Source: Plicaturopsis crispa FD-325 SS-3 (taxonomy: Eukaryota; Basidiomycota; Agaricomycetes; Amylocorticiales; Amylocorticiaceae). Taken from it: a stretch of DNA of 64,000 nt. Position numbers and translations under genes: made by a program. Positions 44,354 to 57,100 of the stretch are shown piece by piece. Numbering within the stretch: the stretch's first letter is position 1; the number at the start of each line of letters is the position of its first letter. The notes under the pieces were generated by a model. It saw nothing but the letters and a program-made list of their open reading frames with translations, was not told the DNA's origin and searched no databases. The stretch covers positions 1,151,849-1,215,848 of the forward strand of contig KN832556.1 of assembly GCA_000827205.1 (NCBI GenBank). Direction: 5' to 3'.

Positions 44354-46254
44354 ATGGCCGTACCAACCATGACTGAACTCGAAGCTCATCTCAGACTCGG
44401 TGGCTAAGATCGAGAGTAGCTGCACTGCCCGCGGGGTGCAGTTGCCCACCCTCGACGAGCCTTTCACGCCGCAGAGCGAGCTGCCGCGCCGTGACCCCGA
44501 AGTGCTCGCTGCAACCTCGATCATTGTGGCTGCCGCGGCACAGTTGACGGCGCTCGTTACACCGGCACCGTTGTACTTGATCACAAACGTCATGCAGGTG
44601 TGCAGCACTTACACTCGTAACCGCTAAATGGTCCTCATCAACGTCAATCGTAGTTCCTTGTGTCATCCGCTCTGCGAGTAGCCGAGGCGACACACATCAG
44701 CGAGATATTGAGAGAGGCGGGGCCTCAGGTATATCTTGCTGTCCAACACGACGTAGCATTTCATTGATACTGTGTATGCTACTAGGGTCTTCATATAAAC
44801 GAAATTGCTGCCATAAACCATACTGACCCATCGAAACTAGGTATTTAAATTTCGATTCTCATTGTGGAACGAGGAACTCACACACACACAAGGGCGTGTT
44901 CTCCGACTTTTGGCCACGGAGCACATCTTCAAGGAAGTATCTCCCGACGTGTTCACAAACAACCGCATCTCGTCAGTCATAGACACAGGCAAATCCGTCA
45001 CAGACATATTAGCCAAGTACGCAATATCTTAATTTACAACACTCTTGGCTGAATACTGCCTTAGTCCAAGGGAGAAGCTCGTCGGTACATCGGGGGCGGC
45101 GGCCTTCGTTGCGTATGTGCACATTCTAATGTAGCCTTTTGTGTGTCCTGATGTTTCCGTCCTATCAGACACGACGAAGCATTCAAGTCATCGGCGTACC
45201 TGGCCGACGCGTTCTGCCACCCGGACTACGCTCTTTCGCACGCACCCAACCGTACAGCATTCAATTTGGCCTACAAGACGGACCTCCCGTTCTTCGAGTG
45301 GATCGAACAGCCCGGAAATGAGGATCGTCGTCTCCGAATGGGCATCATGATGGCTAGCACAGGGAGGTTAGCCCCGCCGGGCACTATTTTGACAGGTTAG
45401 CTATGAATGTCTACTCGATTTGAAGCTAGATGATGAAGCCCAGCAGGGCTTGATTGGCAGGACCTTCCATCGGATAGTGTAGTCGTGGACGTTGGGGGCG
45501 GGGTAGGGGCTCAGTCTTTGGACATCGCAAAAGCATTTCCCCGTCTCAAGGTTGTCGTCCAAGATCGTCCAGCAGTGATACCTGACGCGGAGAAGGTACT
45601 CAGAACACTGTATTGGCCATGGCGGATGCTAACACACACCAGTTCTGGAATGCTGAGCTACCCGGCGCGCTGGCCGCCGGACAAGTTACACTTCAAGGTA
45701 ATTTTGAGCCCATTATGGCGCCTTTATTTTTCGCCTACATCAGCTCACTCTGTGTGTATACAGGACACGATTTCTTCGGCTACCAGCCAGTCAAAAATGC
45801 TGCCGTATTCCTCCTGCGTGCCATCCTGCACGACTGGTCTGATTCCGACTGCATCATCATTCTGAAGAAACTCCGTGCCGCGGCAGATTCGCATACACAA
45901 CTCCTGCTTGTCGAGATTATGGGGGCTTACGCGTGTCCTGACACCACTATCGCTCAAGATATCCCTGGCGGCACCGCGAGCGCTCCGCCAGCACCACTGT
46001 TGGCAAACCTGGGACATGCGAATGTGCAGACATACCTCGGAGACCTGCAGGTAAGAGCGTACGGGCTCCTGAGCTGCCCGCGTATACTAACTACGGTCCT
46101 CGGGGTGCAGCTGATGGTTGGACTCAACGGAGAGACGCGGACACTGGCACAGGTGGCGGGGCTGCTTTCGGCCTCTGGATGGGCGCTTAAAAGTGTCAGG
46201 GGGCTTGGTCAGGATGCCCTCACGCGTGCGCATATTTTGGCTGTCCCGATTTAA
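44354..46254 (+). pseudogene. O-methyltransferase (family 2), first tandem copy, 5' frame broken
   Basis: SAM-dependent O-methyltransferase of the plant/fungal family 2 type, which methylates hydroxyl groups of small aromatic metabolites. Across about ten short introns the frame is open from SVAKIESSC to the stop: LDEPFTPQSELPR, GLHINEIAAINHTDPSKLG, RVLRLLATEHIFKEVSPDVF, SSAYLADAFCHPDYA. The SAM loop is VVVDVGGGVGAQSLDIAKAF. The catalytic His is in AILHDWSDSDCIIILKKL. PPAPLLANLGHANVQTYL follows, then ALTRAHILAVPI. Exon 1 is odd: aligned to the second copy, the start region is two bases short, so the ATGs at 44354 and nearby read into a stop at 44403. The correct frame has a TGA just before LNSKLISDSVAK. 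Either the gene is a young pseudogene, starts at a non-AUG or undetected upstream exon, or the sequence has an error. Confidence 0.8.
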
Positions 46255-47113
46255 GCGAAAGGGCGGTGATGATTTGTTTTGAGCGATATTCCGTTTGTTT
46301 CAGTACATATGCAAGCACCACTCATCGAATGTACGCATAGCGCGAAGATACAGCTTGAACTTGAAAATGTTGAGCTTCCGAAATTTGCCAATGGTCCAAA
46401 TCCTTGAATCCTAAAACTTCGTCAGGCACCTTGTGTGCACCCCCGCGTATGTTTTTCCCCCGAAACATGGACCGCAATGCAGGTTGTGCGCAGTTTTAGA
46501 TCCGTTGATCTTTTGCTTGTCAGGTATCAGATAACACACATAATAATCAGATTAGATGCATGAACGTTCACACAGTTCCTGACGAACGCTTTTGCGGCGT
46601 CAGTTCCTTTTGACCTCGTTTGAAACATGTCAGGTTCAAACCGTCCTGAATCGTCAGAATGCTCCGCGTGCATGTGTGTCTTTCCATTCTCTTCCGCAAA
46701 TCTAGGTCGGCCGAGACTATTTTTCTAATTTATGGTGCCACCTCACCGCTGCAGATTTTTCGACCCTGGGCACGGAGCATATCTTCTCGCTATGCAAACG
46801 TACAGGCACTCACTTCGATCTGGGGTAACAGTCGACTTTCACTCGCATACGGAACAAATCGGTTGATCTAGCCGTCGGCATTATCTCTGCCAGGCTCAGA
46901 AGCGGCAAGCAATTGCATGGATGATGGAACGCTCGTTGTACAAGTCTGTGAGTCTTCGGCTGTCCGGAATGTTCACGTGTACTAGATGACCTCACACACC
47001 AATGCAGGCGCAGGTGGCAAACACTATAAAGAGCACATTTCCAAGTAGCGACCCCCTCCAGGTCCTCTACCAGTAGCCTATCGCTCCACTCCCACCACCA
47101 AGACACTAACAGA
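46255..47113. promoter_or_regulatory. Spacer between the tandem methyltransferases
   Basis: 859 bases on the same strand. No gene is seen. It ends with the promoter of the second copy. Confidence 0.4.
47025..47030 (+). promoter_or_regulatory. TATA box of second O-methyltransferase
   Basis: TATAAA lies 84 bases upstream of the start codon at 47114, followed by a C/T-rich stretch, a good layout for a regulated fungal promoter. Confidence 0.55.
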
Positions 47114-49057
47114 ATGGCGCTCCAAACCATGGCGGCGCTTGCGAAGCTCATCTCAGACTCGGTGGCAAAAATAGAGAGCCACTGCACTGAGAAGGGTGTG
47201 CATTTCCCTACTCTCGACGAGCCTTTTACGCCGGAGAGCGAGAAACCGCGTCTCGATCCGCTAGTGATTGAGGCCGCCTCGATCATTTCATCCGCAGCGG
47301 CGCAGCTGACAGCGCTGGTGACGCCCGCACCGCTGCAGTTGCTGAATGCCACATTTCAGGTGCGCTACCACTTTTATCTCGTAGATCATAGAATGCGAGC
47401 ATTGCTTGAATCTGACGCATTTCACCGTAGTTTCACATTCCCGCCGCATTCCGCGTAGCTATAGAGACGAATGTCGTCGAAATATTGAGGGAAGCTGGAC
47501 CTCAGGTAAACTCTCACCTATCGGTCGGATACTCAAGATTGAAGCTGACTGTTCTCTTGACAGGGCCTACACATCAATGAAATAGCAGCCATAAATCAAA
47601 CCGATCCCGGAAAACTAGGTATGCGATTTCGTCTATGCAGGAAACTTGGCACTGAATGAGATGTTAGGTCGTGTCCTACGATTGTTGGCCACGGACCACA
47701 TCTTCACGGAGGTTTCTCCCGACGTGTTCGCCAATAACCGCATCTCATCTGTAGCGGACACTTCGAAGCCGGTAGCAGACATCCTCGCCAAGTAAGTCGC
47801 ATGCCTCATGTCCCTCGTTCTCTTCCTAACATATCAAAGGCCAAAGGAGAAGTACGACGGCACCACTGGAATGGCAGCCGCCATCAGCCACATGTGAGTC
47901 CACGAATATCCAAACTCACAAGCAAACCCCCCTCTCATGGCCGCGCAACAGTGGCGACGAGTTCTTCAAGTCATCCGCCTACCTCGCGGAGACATTCTGC
48001 AACCCCGAATACGCACAATCGTATGCGTCCAACAAGACCGCGCTCAATCTCGCGTTCAAGACCGACCTGGAGTTCTTCTCCTGGATTGAAACGCCCGGGA
48101 ACGAGGACCGGCTGCGTAAGTTCGGCACCGCGATGAGTGTGCTTACGAAGATGAGCCCGCCGGGTGCTATACTGTCCGGCAAGTCTTTGTCTGCTACAGC
48201 GTGGAAGTTTCCCGGGACTTACAGTGGGCACAGGCTATGATTGGCAGGACCTTCCGGCGGGCAGCGTGGTAGTCGACGTAGGCGCGGGAGTCGGTTCGCA
48301 GTCGTTGCCCATCGCAAAGGCCTTCCCCCACCTCAAGCTTGTCGTCGAGGACCGCCCAGCAGTCATTTCGCGTGCGAAAGAGGTGCGTCACAATGACCGA
48401 GCTCGCCTCCCAAAGTGCTAACATCTTCGACTTAGTTCTGGGATGCTGAACTCCCGGAGGCACTACCCTCCGGCCGTGTCGTATTCCAAGGTGACTAGCC
48501 CATCCATCCATGCCATTCACGCATCCAATGTTAACCTGTACGCCCCAGAGCAAGATTTCTTCGCCGATCAGAAGATCCAGCAACCCGCAGTATTCTTCAT
48601 CCGCTCGACCCTGCACGACTGGCCAGATGCCGACTGCATCAAGATCCTCACCAAACTGCGCGCCGCCGCAGGCCCACAGACGCAGCTGCTGCTCATCGAG
48701 ATGCTGGTATCGCACGCGTGCCCAGACACGACAGCCGCCGCGCAGGGCGTGCCCGGCAGCACAGTCGCCGCGCCTCCCGCACCGCTCCTAGCGAACTTGG
48801 GGCACGCGAACCTGCAGGGATATTTCGCGGATCTCACCGTGAGTCTGCGTCCACCTGTCTGTCATAATTGCTGGGAGCATGCGCTGACTCGTGACTGTTT
48901 TCCTGCTGGATAGATGCTCGTGGGGTACAACGGCGAGGAACGCACGTTGGCCAAGTTCTCTGAGCTGCTTGCGGCTTCGGGGTGGAAGCTGAAGAGCGTA
49001 CGGGGGCGCAGCTTGAGCTCCCTGGCACGCCCACACCTCCTCGCTGTCCCCGTGTGA
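47114..49057 (+). CDS. O-methyltransferase (family 2), second tandem copy
   Basis: Intact paralogue of the preceding gene, same exon layout. Start MALQTMAALAKLISDSVAKI. A dimerisation and substrate-pocket N-domain follows (LDEPFTPESEKPRLDP, IISSAAAQLTALVTPAPLQL, GLHINEIAAINQTDPGKLG, RVLRLLATDHIFTEVSPDVF). The Rossmann domain has VVVDVGAGVGSQSLPIAKAF for SAM and VVEDRPAVI after it. The catalytic base is the His of STLHDWPDADCIKILTKL. The end is ASGWKLKSVRGRSL then ARPHLLAVPV. About nine introns of 45-75 nt lie at positions matching those of the first copy, so the pair arose by duplication of a genomic segment and not by retroposition. Expected length (about 450 residues). The substrate cannot be told from the sequence. 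Neighbouring oxidoreductase and kinase genes do not fix a pathway. Confidence 0.93.
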
Positions 49058-49366
49058 ACGTCGTCTGACACACCTTCGTCCGGCTTTGGTAGTGCTCTGA
49101 TTCAACTCGCACGCTAAAATGATGTATCATTACTGCACCGTTTTGTATTGTCTTCAACGACATCCATTGTATATCTAGTACATCTTGCCTCCGCCTATAC
49201 ATGCATTATGACTGAGAGAGATGTCCTCGCCTAAAGAAATTGGCTGAGGCCTGAGGCGCTGTGAAGGCACGTATCAAAATTGGTGAGCCATGCCATTTGA
49301 ATTGGCTATGACAGGGTCTGTAGATAGATACAGCAAAAGAATACAGGATACCTAAGGCCCGAGCAA
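49058..49366. other. Convergent spacer
   Basis: 309 bases between the stop codons of the second methyltransferase and the quinone oxidoreductase. Nothing recognised. Confidence 0.35.
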
Positions 49367-50785
49367 TTACAGCTTCGCCCTCACCGCGGTGTCCTCATCC
49401 CGCACCCTGATGATGGTTTTGCCCCATGTCTGGCGTTTCTCCAGCGCATCCAGCGCATCGACGAGTCTTTCAAGGGGGTAAACTTCGGAGTAGACCACGG
49501 GCTTGACTTTCCCAGATGCAAATAGTCTGCAAAGGGATTGTGAGACATGTCGATGCACGGATATCGGGGTCAACTTACTCGAGTAGCGGAGTCCAGACGG
49601 AGGGAACGTGATGTGGCTCGTGTACTTAATGAAATTGATTCGTTAGTGTATGTACGGGAGCGAGTATACTTGAGAGGTACGGACTTTGATAGGCACCCCA
49701 ATGTATGCCAACAATCGATATGTTCTTCAGTAAGACCAGATTTAAGGGAAGCTTCAGGGCGGGGCGCGGTCAGTCACGACTATAACATGCAGCTTGGCCT
49801 TGTGTATACAGACCTTTTCGATTTTTCCACCCGCAAAACCGACCACCAAGGCGCGTCCTTTCCACGCGATGCATTTAAGCGAGTCTAGGATGGTATTAGT
49901 AGATACAAGCGAAACTTGAGCCTTTAAACATACCCTGAACTAGACCAACAGGATCATATACGACATCGACACCCTTGCCACCGGTTATCTTGAGCACTTC
50001 TTGCTGCCAGCCTTTCTTGGTGTAATCGACTGCATAGTCAGCGCCGCCATATTTCGTGGAAACATCGAGTTTCTCTTGCGATCCTGCGGCAGCGATGACT
50101 TTGGCACCAAGAGCTATCAAGAAAGAATTGTCAGTGCCCAAGGTAAATATCTATCGTATGCTATGACATACCCTTTGCAAGCTGGACGGCCGCTATGCCG
50201 ACACCACCTGCCGACGCAGTTACGAGGACCCATTCACCCGGCTTCAATTCTGCTCGACCGACTAATGCCTCATAGCTAGTAGGCCATGTAACGTGGAGTC
50301 CTGCGCGCACATATATAAGACAACGTCCCTTGAAGCCTAGCCATTCGACGCGACATACCTGCACCCTGGTCGTAAGTCATATTGTCGGGCAATGGAAGCA
50401 AGAGCTGCCATTTGGTAGCGGCTTTCTCCGCGTAGCACCCATGACCACTTCCAAATACCCTGTCACCAGGCTTGAATGGACAGCCCTTTGGAATCGGCGA
50501 ATTCGCGGATATGCGACCCGCAAGTTCCGCACCGAGAACGAAAGGGAGAGCCTGCTTCGACTGATGTTTGCCCTGGGCTTGGAGTATCTATCGTCGCGAA
50601 ATTTTGTAGATAAGTCGGCGCTCATGTCAGTATGCTGAGGATATGATACGCACATCGAAGAAATTCAGCCCTGCGCTATAAACGTCGACTAGGACTTCAT
50701 CAGCATCAGGCGTAGGCTCTGGGGCATCCGTGCTGAGCTTGATCTTGGACGGGTGGACGAGTTCGCTGACTACGAATGCGCGCAT
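49367..50785 (-). CDS. Zinc-less MDR oxidoreductase (quinone oxidoreductase-like)
   Basis: Medium-chain dehydrogenase/reductase of the NADPH:quinone reductase class. The start at 50785 gives MRAFVVSELVHPSKIKL, then PEPTPDADEVLVDVYSAGLN, which is the GroES-like half. PFVLGAELAGR-type and GDRVFGSGHGCYAE segments follow on later exons. The nucleotide-binding half has YEALVGRAELKPGEWVLVTA and SAGGVGIAAVQLAK, the glycine loop of the Rossmann fold. Then come LGAKVIAAAGSQEKLD, GGADYAVDYTKKGWQQEV, GVDVVYDPVG and, in the last exon, SEVYPLERLVDALDALEKRQ. It ends in RAKL. The Cys/His zinc ligands of alcohol dehydrogenases are absent. At least six introns are present. The family reduces quinones or activated alkenes. 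It is next to the methyltransferase pair, so a part in secondary metabolism is possible but unproven. Confidence 0.87.
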
Positions 50786-51101
50786 GGTTTCTTGTCAGTG
50801 AAAGAAAGGTGGTGGTGGAAAGTTGAAAGCAGGTGCAATATCTTGTTCGCCATTGATGCACTTTACAGAATGCGGGGTAACGGCTTTCTCTGGCCCGGTT
50901 CCCGGCTCCTCGGAGGTTTCTTAGGTACTTACTGACTCCGAGTCCTTCAAACCTTCCTCGAACTCTGCACGAGAAAGTCGATAGAAATGAGAATTATGCG
51001 TTGAGAATGTGGATGTTATATACAATGTGCGTCAAAGTTCTACATGATATTCGTATATTCTGCAATCGCCGCGTCCGCTCTCTCTCGTTGATTAGTATGG
51101 A
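50786..51101. other. Quinone oxidoreductase promoter and TOM1 3' flank
   Basis: 316 bases between the TOM1 stop and the oxidoreductase start on the same strand. No gene is seen. Confidence 0.35.
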
Positions 51102-54100
51102 TTATGCGAAACCGAAACCTTCCCCACCCTCGTTGATCGCTAGCAGGAGTTGTTGCCGAAGCATCTCGTACGACGAGTACTGCGGAAGATCGATCTGGTT
51201 GAAGCCTGTAGGAAAATCAAAGCAGTCGTCAGCAACGCATTCTAGAGATGAGGAATGGTGCCTCGTACATGTATGCGCTTGTGGTAGCCTGTCTGACTCC
51301 CCGTATGCCCGATGAATCGAGAATCGCTGCACGCCCTGGACACCCTGGAGATCGACGAAACCGCTGAGGGGGACACGAGAAGTGCCCGTGGCAAAGCTCA
51401 AGACCTTGGCCCTTTCGTCACGGTTGAATGACTTGAGCGCGCGCCACCACCAGACGATAACAGGGTCAGAGCTTGTGTACCCGTTGTACTCGGTTGCGCC
51501 ACGCCACTCGTCGACGTCGATGTCTGGTGTGCCAGATATAAGAAGTTCAAGTTCTTGCTCGTTAAACTGCCCGTCCCAATCAAATTAGTTTCAGTGGCTG
51601 AGCCATGGTTTTAATCCAAACTTACGATTGTGACGAGTTCCTTGGGGATGATCTCGTAGAACCCTGATAGCAGACTCTCGATCTGGTCCTTGATAGACGA
51701 GTAAAGTCGATACTGCGCCGACAGCTGCACGAACTCCTTCTTGTTCTCCTGGGTGACGGGCAAATTCTCGCCTCCCTCCTTCAACGGGACGATACGATTT
51801 CTGCCGAACTACGGGCATGGAACAATCAGGAACGTGCCACAACGACAGGAAACCTGGAAGACTTACCTCGTCTGCCTCAACGCTGAAAGTGAGGTCCAGC
51901 GCAGTCGGATCGTTCTCCAGTATCCAGCACAACGAGTTGTAGTACTCAGGGTCCACCCACTCGACGTCCTTATAGTCCACCGGTTTTCCAAGCAGCTGTC
52001 GGTACAAGCTCCTAGCAAAGTACGCATCCAGCAAGCGTCCATCATAGATCGCCTTGCCAATAACGCGCCCGACAAATTTGAAGAAGGACAGATGCTCCGG
52101 GTTGACCCAAGAGTTCTTGTTTGGCTGGTACGTGAGCCTGTCTGCAGCACAAGGCTGGAACAGAGCGTTGTTCGGATCGAACATCTGGCGCGCGAGGATC
52201 TGGAACCACTCGCGAGTAACGCCACCGGCGTCCACGCCCTCCTCGTCGTAGAACCGCACAGTGAGCTTCCCGTACTTGATCTGGTCGCCGGTCTTGCGTT
52301 GCAGGTGCTGGAAGCTGTCCTCGAACACGCGGGCACGTCGCACATTGAGCTGCAGGGTGCCGTGATGCTCGCGCGCGTGCGGCCGTCGGTGCAGCTGCTG
52401 CGTGAAGTAGTTCCGCTTGTTGTCGAAATCGAGAACACGGGGATTGTTCACGAGAAGGGAGAAGGAACCGCTCATAAGAGATGGGTTGTTTCGGACCATT
52501 AGGTTGAGGACTTTGCGATGTGCGTCAGTGAATGTCACGAATAGATCTTCCATGGATTCCTTTGGTGTTGTTGGCGACAAGGGAGACGCTGACGCCCGCA
52601 GAGCGCGTGTAGCACTGGCAGACGCCGACTTGGTCCCTACATACTTGCAGACAACCATGAGTGCCTCGATGAGGGGCAAGAGCACAGTAGCGATATGCTC
52701 GGTGTCGGGCTTCTGCTCGACAATGGCCAGACAGTCGCCCAGACGCCGCCAAAGTGGTGTAAAGCGGAAGGACTCGTATATGCTCTGCACCTTCTCCGCA
52801 TCGCCGCCTTTCTCCGCGTCGTCCGAGGTGGAAGACTTGGGCGAATACATGTAGTCGATCGTTTTGAGGACCCTCAGCAGCTTGGCTTGATCAGACGAAG
52901 CGGGTGAGAATTTGGATGCAACGGAACTAGCTAGCACTTCGCCTTGAGAGCCTTGCAACGCAGTCGCGAGTTCTTCCAGGTCGGAGTACAGGGTGTGACC
53001 TAGCTCTTGAGCCTTTGCTTTCAGTTCTTGTGCGATGACGTCTCGAGCATCCGGGATGTAGGAGAGGTGTTGAATCAAAGCAAGACTTTGCTGGAACGTC
53101 TTCCCAGAACATTCGCCGACCGTCAAGATATTGACAATCAATCGAAGTACGGCATGAGGAATTTGAGGTGGGTTGGCGATGAGAATCTGCTCCTCAGCGT
53201 TCTCTATGGAAATGCTGGTACCTTGTGTAGGCTCGGGGAATGGTCCTGGAGCAGAAGGTGCTACGGTTGGACCTATTAACAATGATAAGCATACTATTCA
53301 CGGTCGCGGGACAAAGGCATACCTGAAGCTTGATTCGCACCTAAGTTAGAAGTAGTGGTGGGCGTCGCAGGAGGTAGAGGAGGAGGGCCTGTGGGCGGAG
53401 CGGGAAGAACGGGGATAGCATCCGAGGCCGAACCAGTACCTTCAGCAGGAATAGGGTCAGGAGCTGGCGCCGTAGTCTGAGAACCAGAAGCAGTCGCCGC
53501 TTCAAGTGCCTTTTTGCTGTCCTTTGCGCGTACGAGAGGACGTGTTACAGTAGCAAGGAGACCTGCCACTGACTCCATGATCGAGGGGGTTTTCAGGAGT
53601 GATTGTCGGTCGAGAAGGCTAAGTAAAAGAACTATGGGGTAATGCGTTTGGGGCATTTGCTTCTCTTTTCCTTTACCCTTCTTTGAAGCTGGTCTCCGAA
53701 GTCCTGCGGGAAGTTCGTGTTCGGTCAGGAAAAATAACGAAGAAGACTCGTTCGAAGTGACAATGAACGTCAAAGCCTCTAGGCAGCGCTGCGCAATGAG
53801 GTCGGGTACAGCTTCGTTCTGGAAATTGGGCAGAGCTAGCGCAGAAAAGTAGTCCGAACCGGCTCTTTGCTTTCCGGCAGACTTGGGAGTCTGCTGAGGA
53901 GTCTTTGAGGGACGGACAGTCATCTGAGCGAAGCTCTTGTCGACGGCAGCGAGATCCCCAGTACCGTCTTGAAGGATGCTGAGTAGAAGATTGAAGAGCT
54001 CCGTCCGCGTCTTCGAGTTCTCGCAAAGATTTACAAGGACCTTGAACAGAAGGTTTTTCTTGAGGACCTGCGGGAAGAACAGGAGACGAACAAGTACGGT

Positions 54101-57100
54101 GATTCCAGCTTTGTCTAGCAGAAGAATCGCGTCCTTCTGCGAGAGGGGCTTTCGTTGGCCTGTAGGCGCCGCGGGTACGGCACTGCGTGTCGCGCTGCGT
54201 GTTGCAAGGTGGCGAAGACGACTGCCACTTTCCCGATATCCTCCGACCTCGGCGATCATGTGGGAGGGCAGACTCTGAATAAAGCCTTCATCGGATTCGA
54301 GAAGGACATCCTGGCGCAGCGCAGGCTCGAGGCTAGCAATGAAACTCGCGGGATCGATCTCTTCAGGGACACCTTCATTAGCGGTGGCATCTGCGTCAGG
54401 TCTTCTTCGAGAGTGGTCTACCCTCTCCTGCTGCAAGATTTCCGCTCGTATTTCTGGAGGAAGCGCATCCAAGAACTCGTTGCTGATCTGTGAGTCGGGC
54501 GGACGCTCGACGCGGGCAGCACGCTGGTCGCGGACATGCTGATTCAATACTTCTTCGCGCATATCATCCGGCAGAGCCTCCAAGAAAGTAGGATCGATGC
54601 CTGTGTCTGTAATGTCCACGATGTTGCCATGAATGGTCACAGTGACTCGCTCGACGGGCTCCGACGGCCCCGGTTGCGCCACCTCAGGTTCCTGCGGGAC
54701 TTCCGGAGGCTCGACGGCTTCAGTGGAATCTGGAGGAGCCGTGGCAGATGGTGCGTCTGCCATCTCCCAATCGACATCGACAGCTGGTTGTTCTTGCTGT
54801 TGGTTGGCCTCTGGGACCGGTGCGCTCGGCTGCGCAGGAGCTTCGGCAGGGCTCTCTTCACCCATCTGAGCGTCTGAAGGTGGTTCGGGGCTGGCTTCGG
54901 CTGGATGAAGAGATACCGCTGGCTCTTCGGTTTGCTGCACATTGGACGCTTCTTCAGCTTTCTGTTTGGCCTCTTCTTCCTTCAAAGCTTTCAGTCTTGC
55001 CGCCGCTTCCTCCTCTGCCTTCTTAGCCTCTCGTAAACGCTCCGCCTCGGCAGGGAGGAAACCTAGGACAAGATGTTGATTGAGTTTTGACACCCGTTCC
55101 TGCACATGTTTGCCGTGCAGGATCCGGACTTCCTCAGCCCATCTCTGGATTGATAGTAATGGATCGAAATCTCGGCCCTCCGTGCGACCCTCCCCGGCTC
55201 GTGGCCTTTCAACGCGAAGAGATGCCGAGAGTAAGCCAGCCTGAGGTCGCCGAGTTTGAATTCGGCCACCATCCAAGTTAATGAGAGTTCCGGTTGGGAC
55301 GTCCAATCGAATGGTTTCTGGCGCGCCTCCACCACGGCCTTGAGTCATGATGTGTTGGAAAAGCTGTACTGCACCGCCGCCGATGAGGCTTTCAATATTC
55401 TGGATGAGTTCTGCTTGACCACCTCCACCGGTAAGGGCATTGCGTGGCCTACGACTACCTCTGGAATTACCGGCTAGACGATTAGAGGCAGACGCGTCTA
55501 AGAGCAACGGATGCGTAGTCGCCTCCGGTGGTGCCGTAGGAACATTCCTGGCCTGTCCGAATATCTGCATGTCCTCGTCGCCTACTCAAAATCGTCAATA
55601 AACCCAATACTTCCCGGTACGTTGTGTTCAATCACCTGCAGTTCTTGGCCGACGGGGTATGAAGAAAGGATGACCATCTCGCAGAGGATCCACGCCTCCG
55701 TTCGAGAAGATATCGGGAAACCCAAAGGTTTCATTTGCACCGTCCGCAGCAGCGTCGTTGACATGAAGAATCCCCATTTCGCGCCTGAAACTGATACGAC
55801 TTAGCCGGTCATTCAAGAGGATTTACACGATTACTTACTCTTCCTCATCTTCATCTGCTTCATCTTCCTCTCCTGTTAAGATAGGAATAGGTACTGAAGT
55901 AAATGAGTCGTCAAATAAACTAAAGCGTAAATTAGGCACAAACCTGCGGCACCGTCTTCCTCATCTTGATCCTCCCCTTCTCCAGCGGCAGCTTCAGCTT
56001 CACCCTGAAGATCCTATAGACGGCGATAAGTTTTGTATACCCGAGGAGTTTTGCGAGTTACAGACCTGCCACATGATCTCCTCGTCTCGCGAATCTTCGT
56101 CCTCATCGTCCTCATCATCCTCGTCTTCGTCCGGGCCTACGTCGTCGTCATCCCCGTCATTCTCGACAAGGTCTTCTTCGTCTTCCTCATCTTCATCTTG
56201 CCAAGCTTCCTCCGACTCACGACCCTCTTCGTCAAGATCGTCTTCCCCATCATCTTCTGTGTTGGACGTGTCGTCACTGCCGGTTTCTTCCCCGAAGTCC
56301 ATCTCAACATCCTCGTCCTCGTCGTCTCCATCCTCATCCATTTCATCTTCAGGGTTGAAGTGGCCGTCCTCCATCTCCTATATATCGCGGCGTTAGTCAA
56401 CAAAAACATCTACTTTATACCTGCACGTCAAACTTACGCCGCTATACCTGAATATTGAAGCATCAGCATGTGCGCTACGGTAAAGCCCCGTGTAATGATA
56501 CTCACATGCCCAGAGCGGAATTTCGGTAGAGATCAGGTGTTTCTTCCCGTCCTCCGGTCTCGCTATCTTCTTCCTCTTCCTCCTCCTCTTCTGAGCCAGC
56601 GGAATCTACAGGTTCCTCGTCTTTGCCTCCATCGAGATCTTTGCTTTTGTCCGACGCACGACTCATCTTGATAGCAATTTTGGTGCTGAATGAGATCAGT
56701 ATCAGCAAACTAACCACGACATAGGAGCAACTTACAGATGTTCCAGAGGTTTCAGAATGGACGCGACAAGAGCCCGAGCGTTTGGATAATTCAAATCCAC
56801 TTCGGCTAGAGCGTTCGTCAAGGTCGCGACAAAATTCTTCTCGAGCATTATCTTCGCGATATGAGTTGGGTTCTCGTCAGAGGGTTTTCGCACCGGAGCA
56901 CTGAACCGGACAGTCAAGAGCCTGTGGCATAGATCAGACAAAGCTAGTAGACGTCCGTAGCGGGCGTCCACGGGTTCAGAAGATGGAAGGTCCTTGATCG
57001 CTCGACTGACAGCTTCGAGGACGAATTTGCGGACCGATACAAGATCAGGAGAAACATCCTTCAGCTCATGAGGGGAGGAGCTATCCATGCATAGAGCCAC

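Noticed and set aside
46620-46645. GGTTCAAACC word resembling a tRNA B box
   Set aside because: No A box, acceptor stem or cloverleaf pairing around it, and the last consensus base does not fit.
44354-49057. Second methyltransferase as a retrocopy of the first
   Set aside because: Both copies keep introns at matching positions, so the duplication was at the DNA level.
56033-56458. Hydrophobic Ile/Val/Phe-rich plus-strand frame resembling a membrane protein
   Set aside because: Shadow of the acidic GAT/GAA tract of TOM1 on the other strand.
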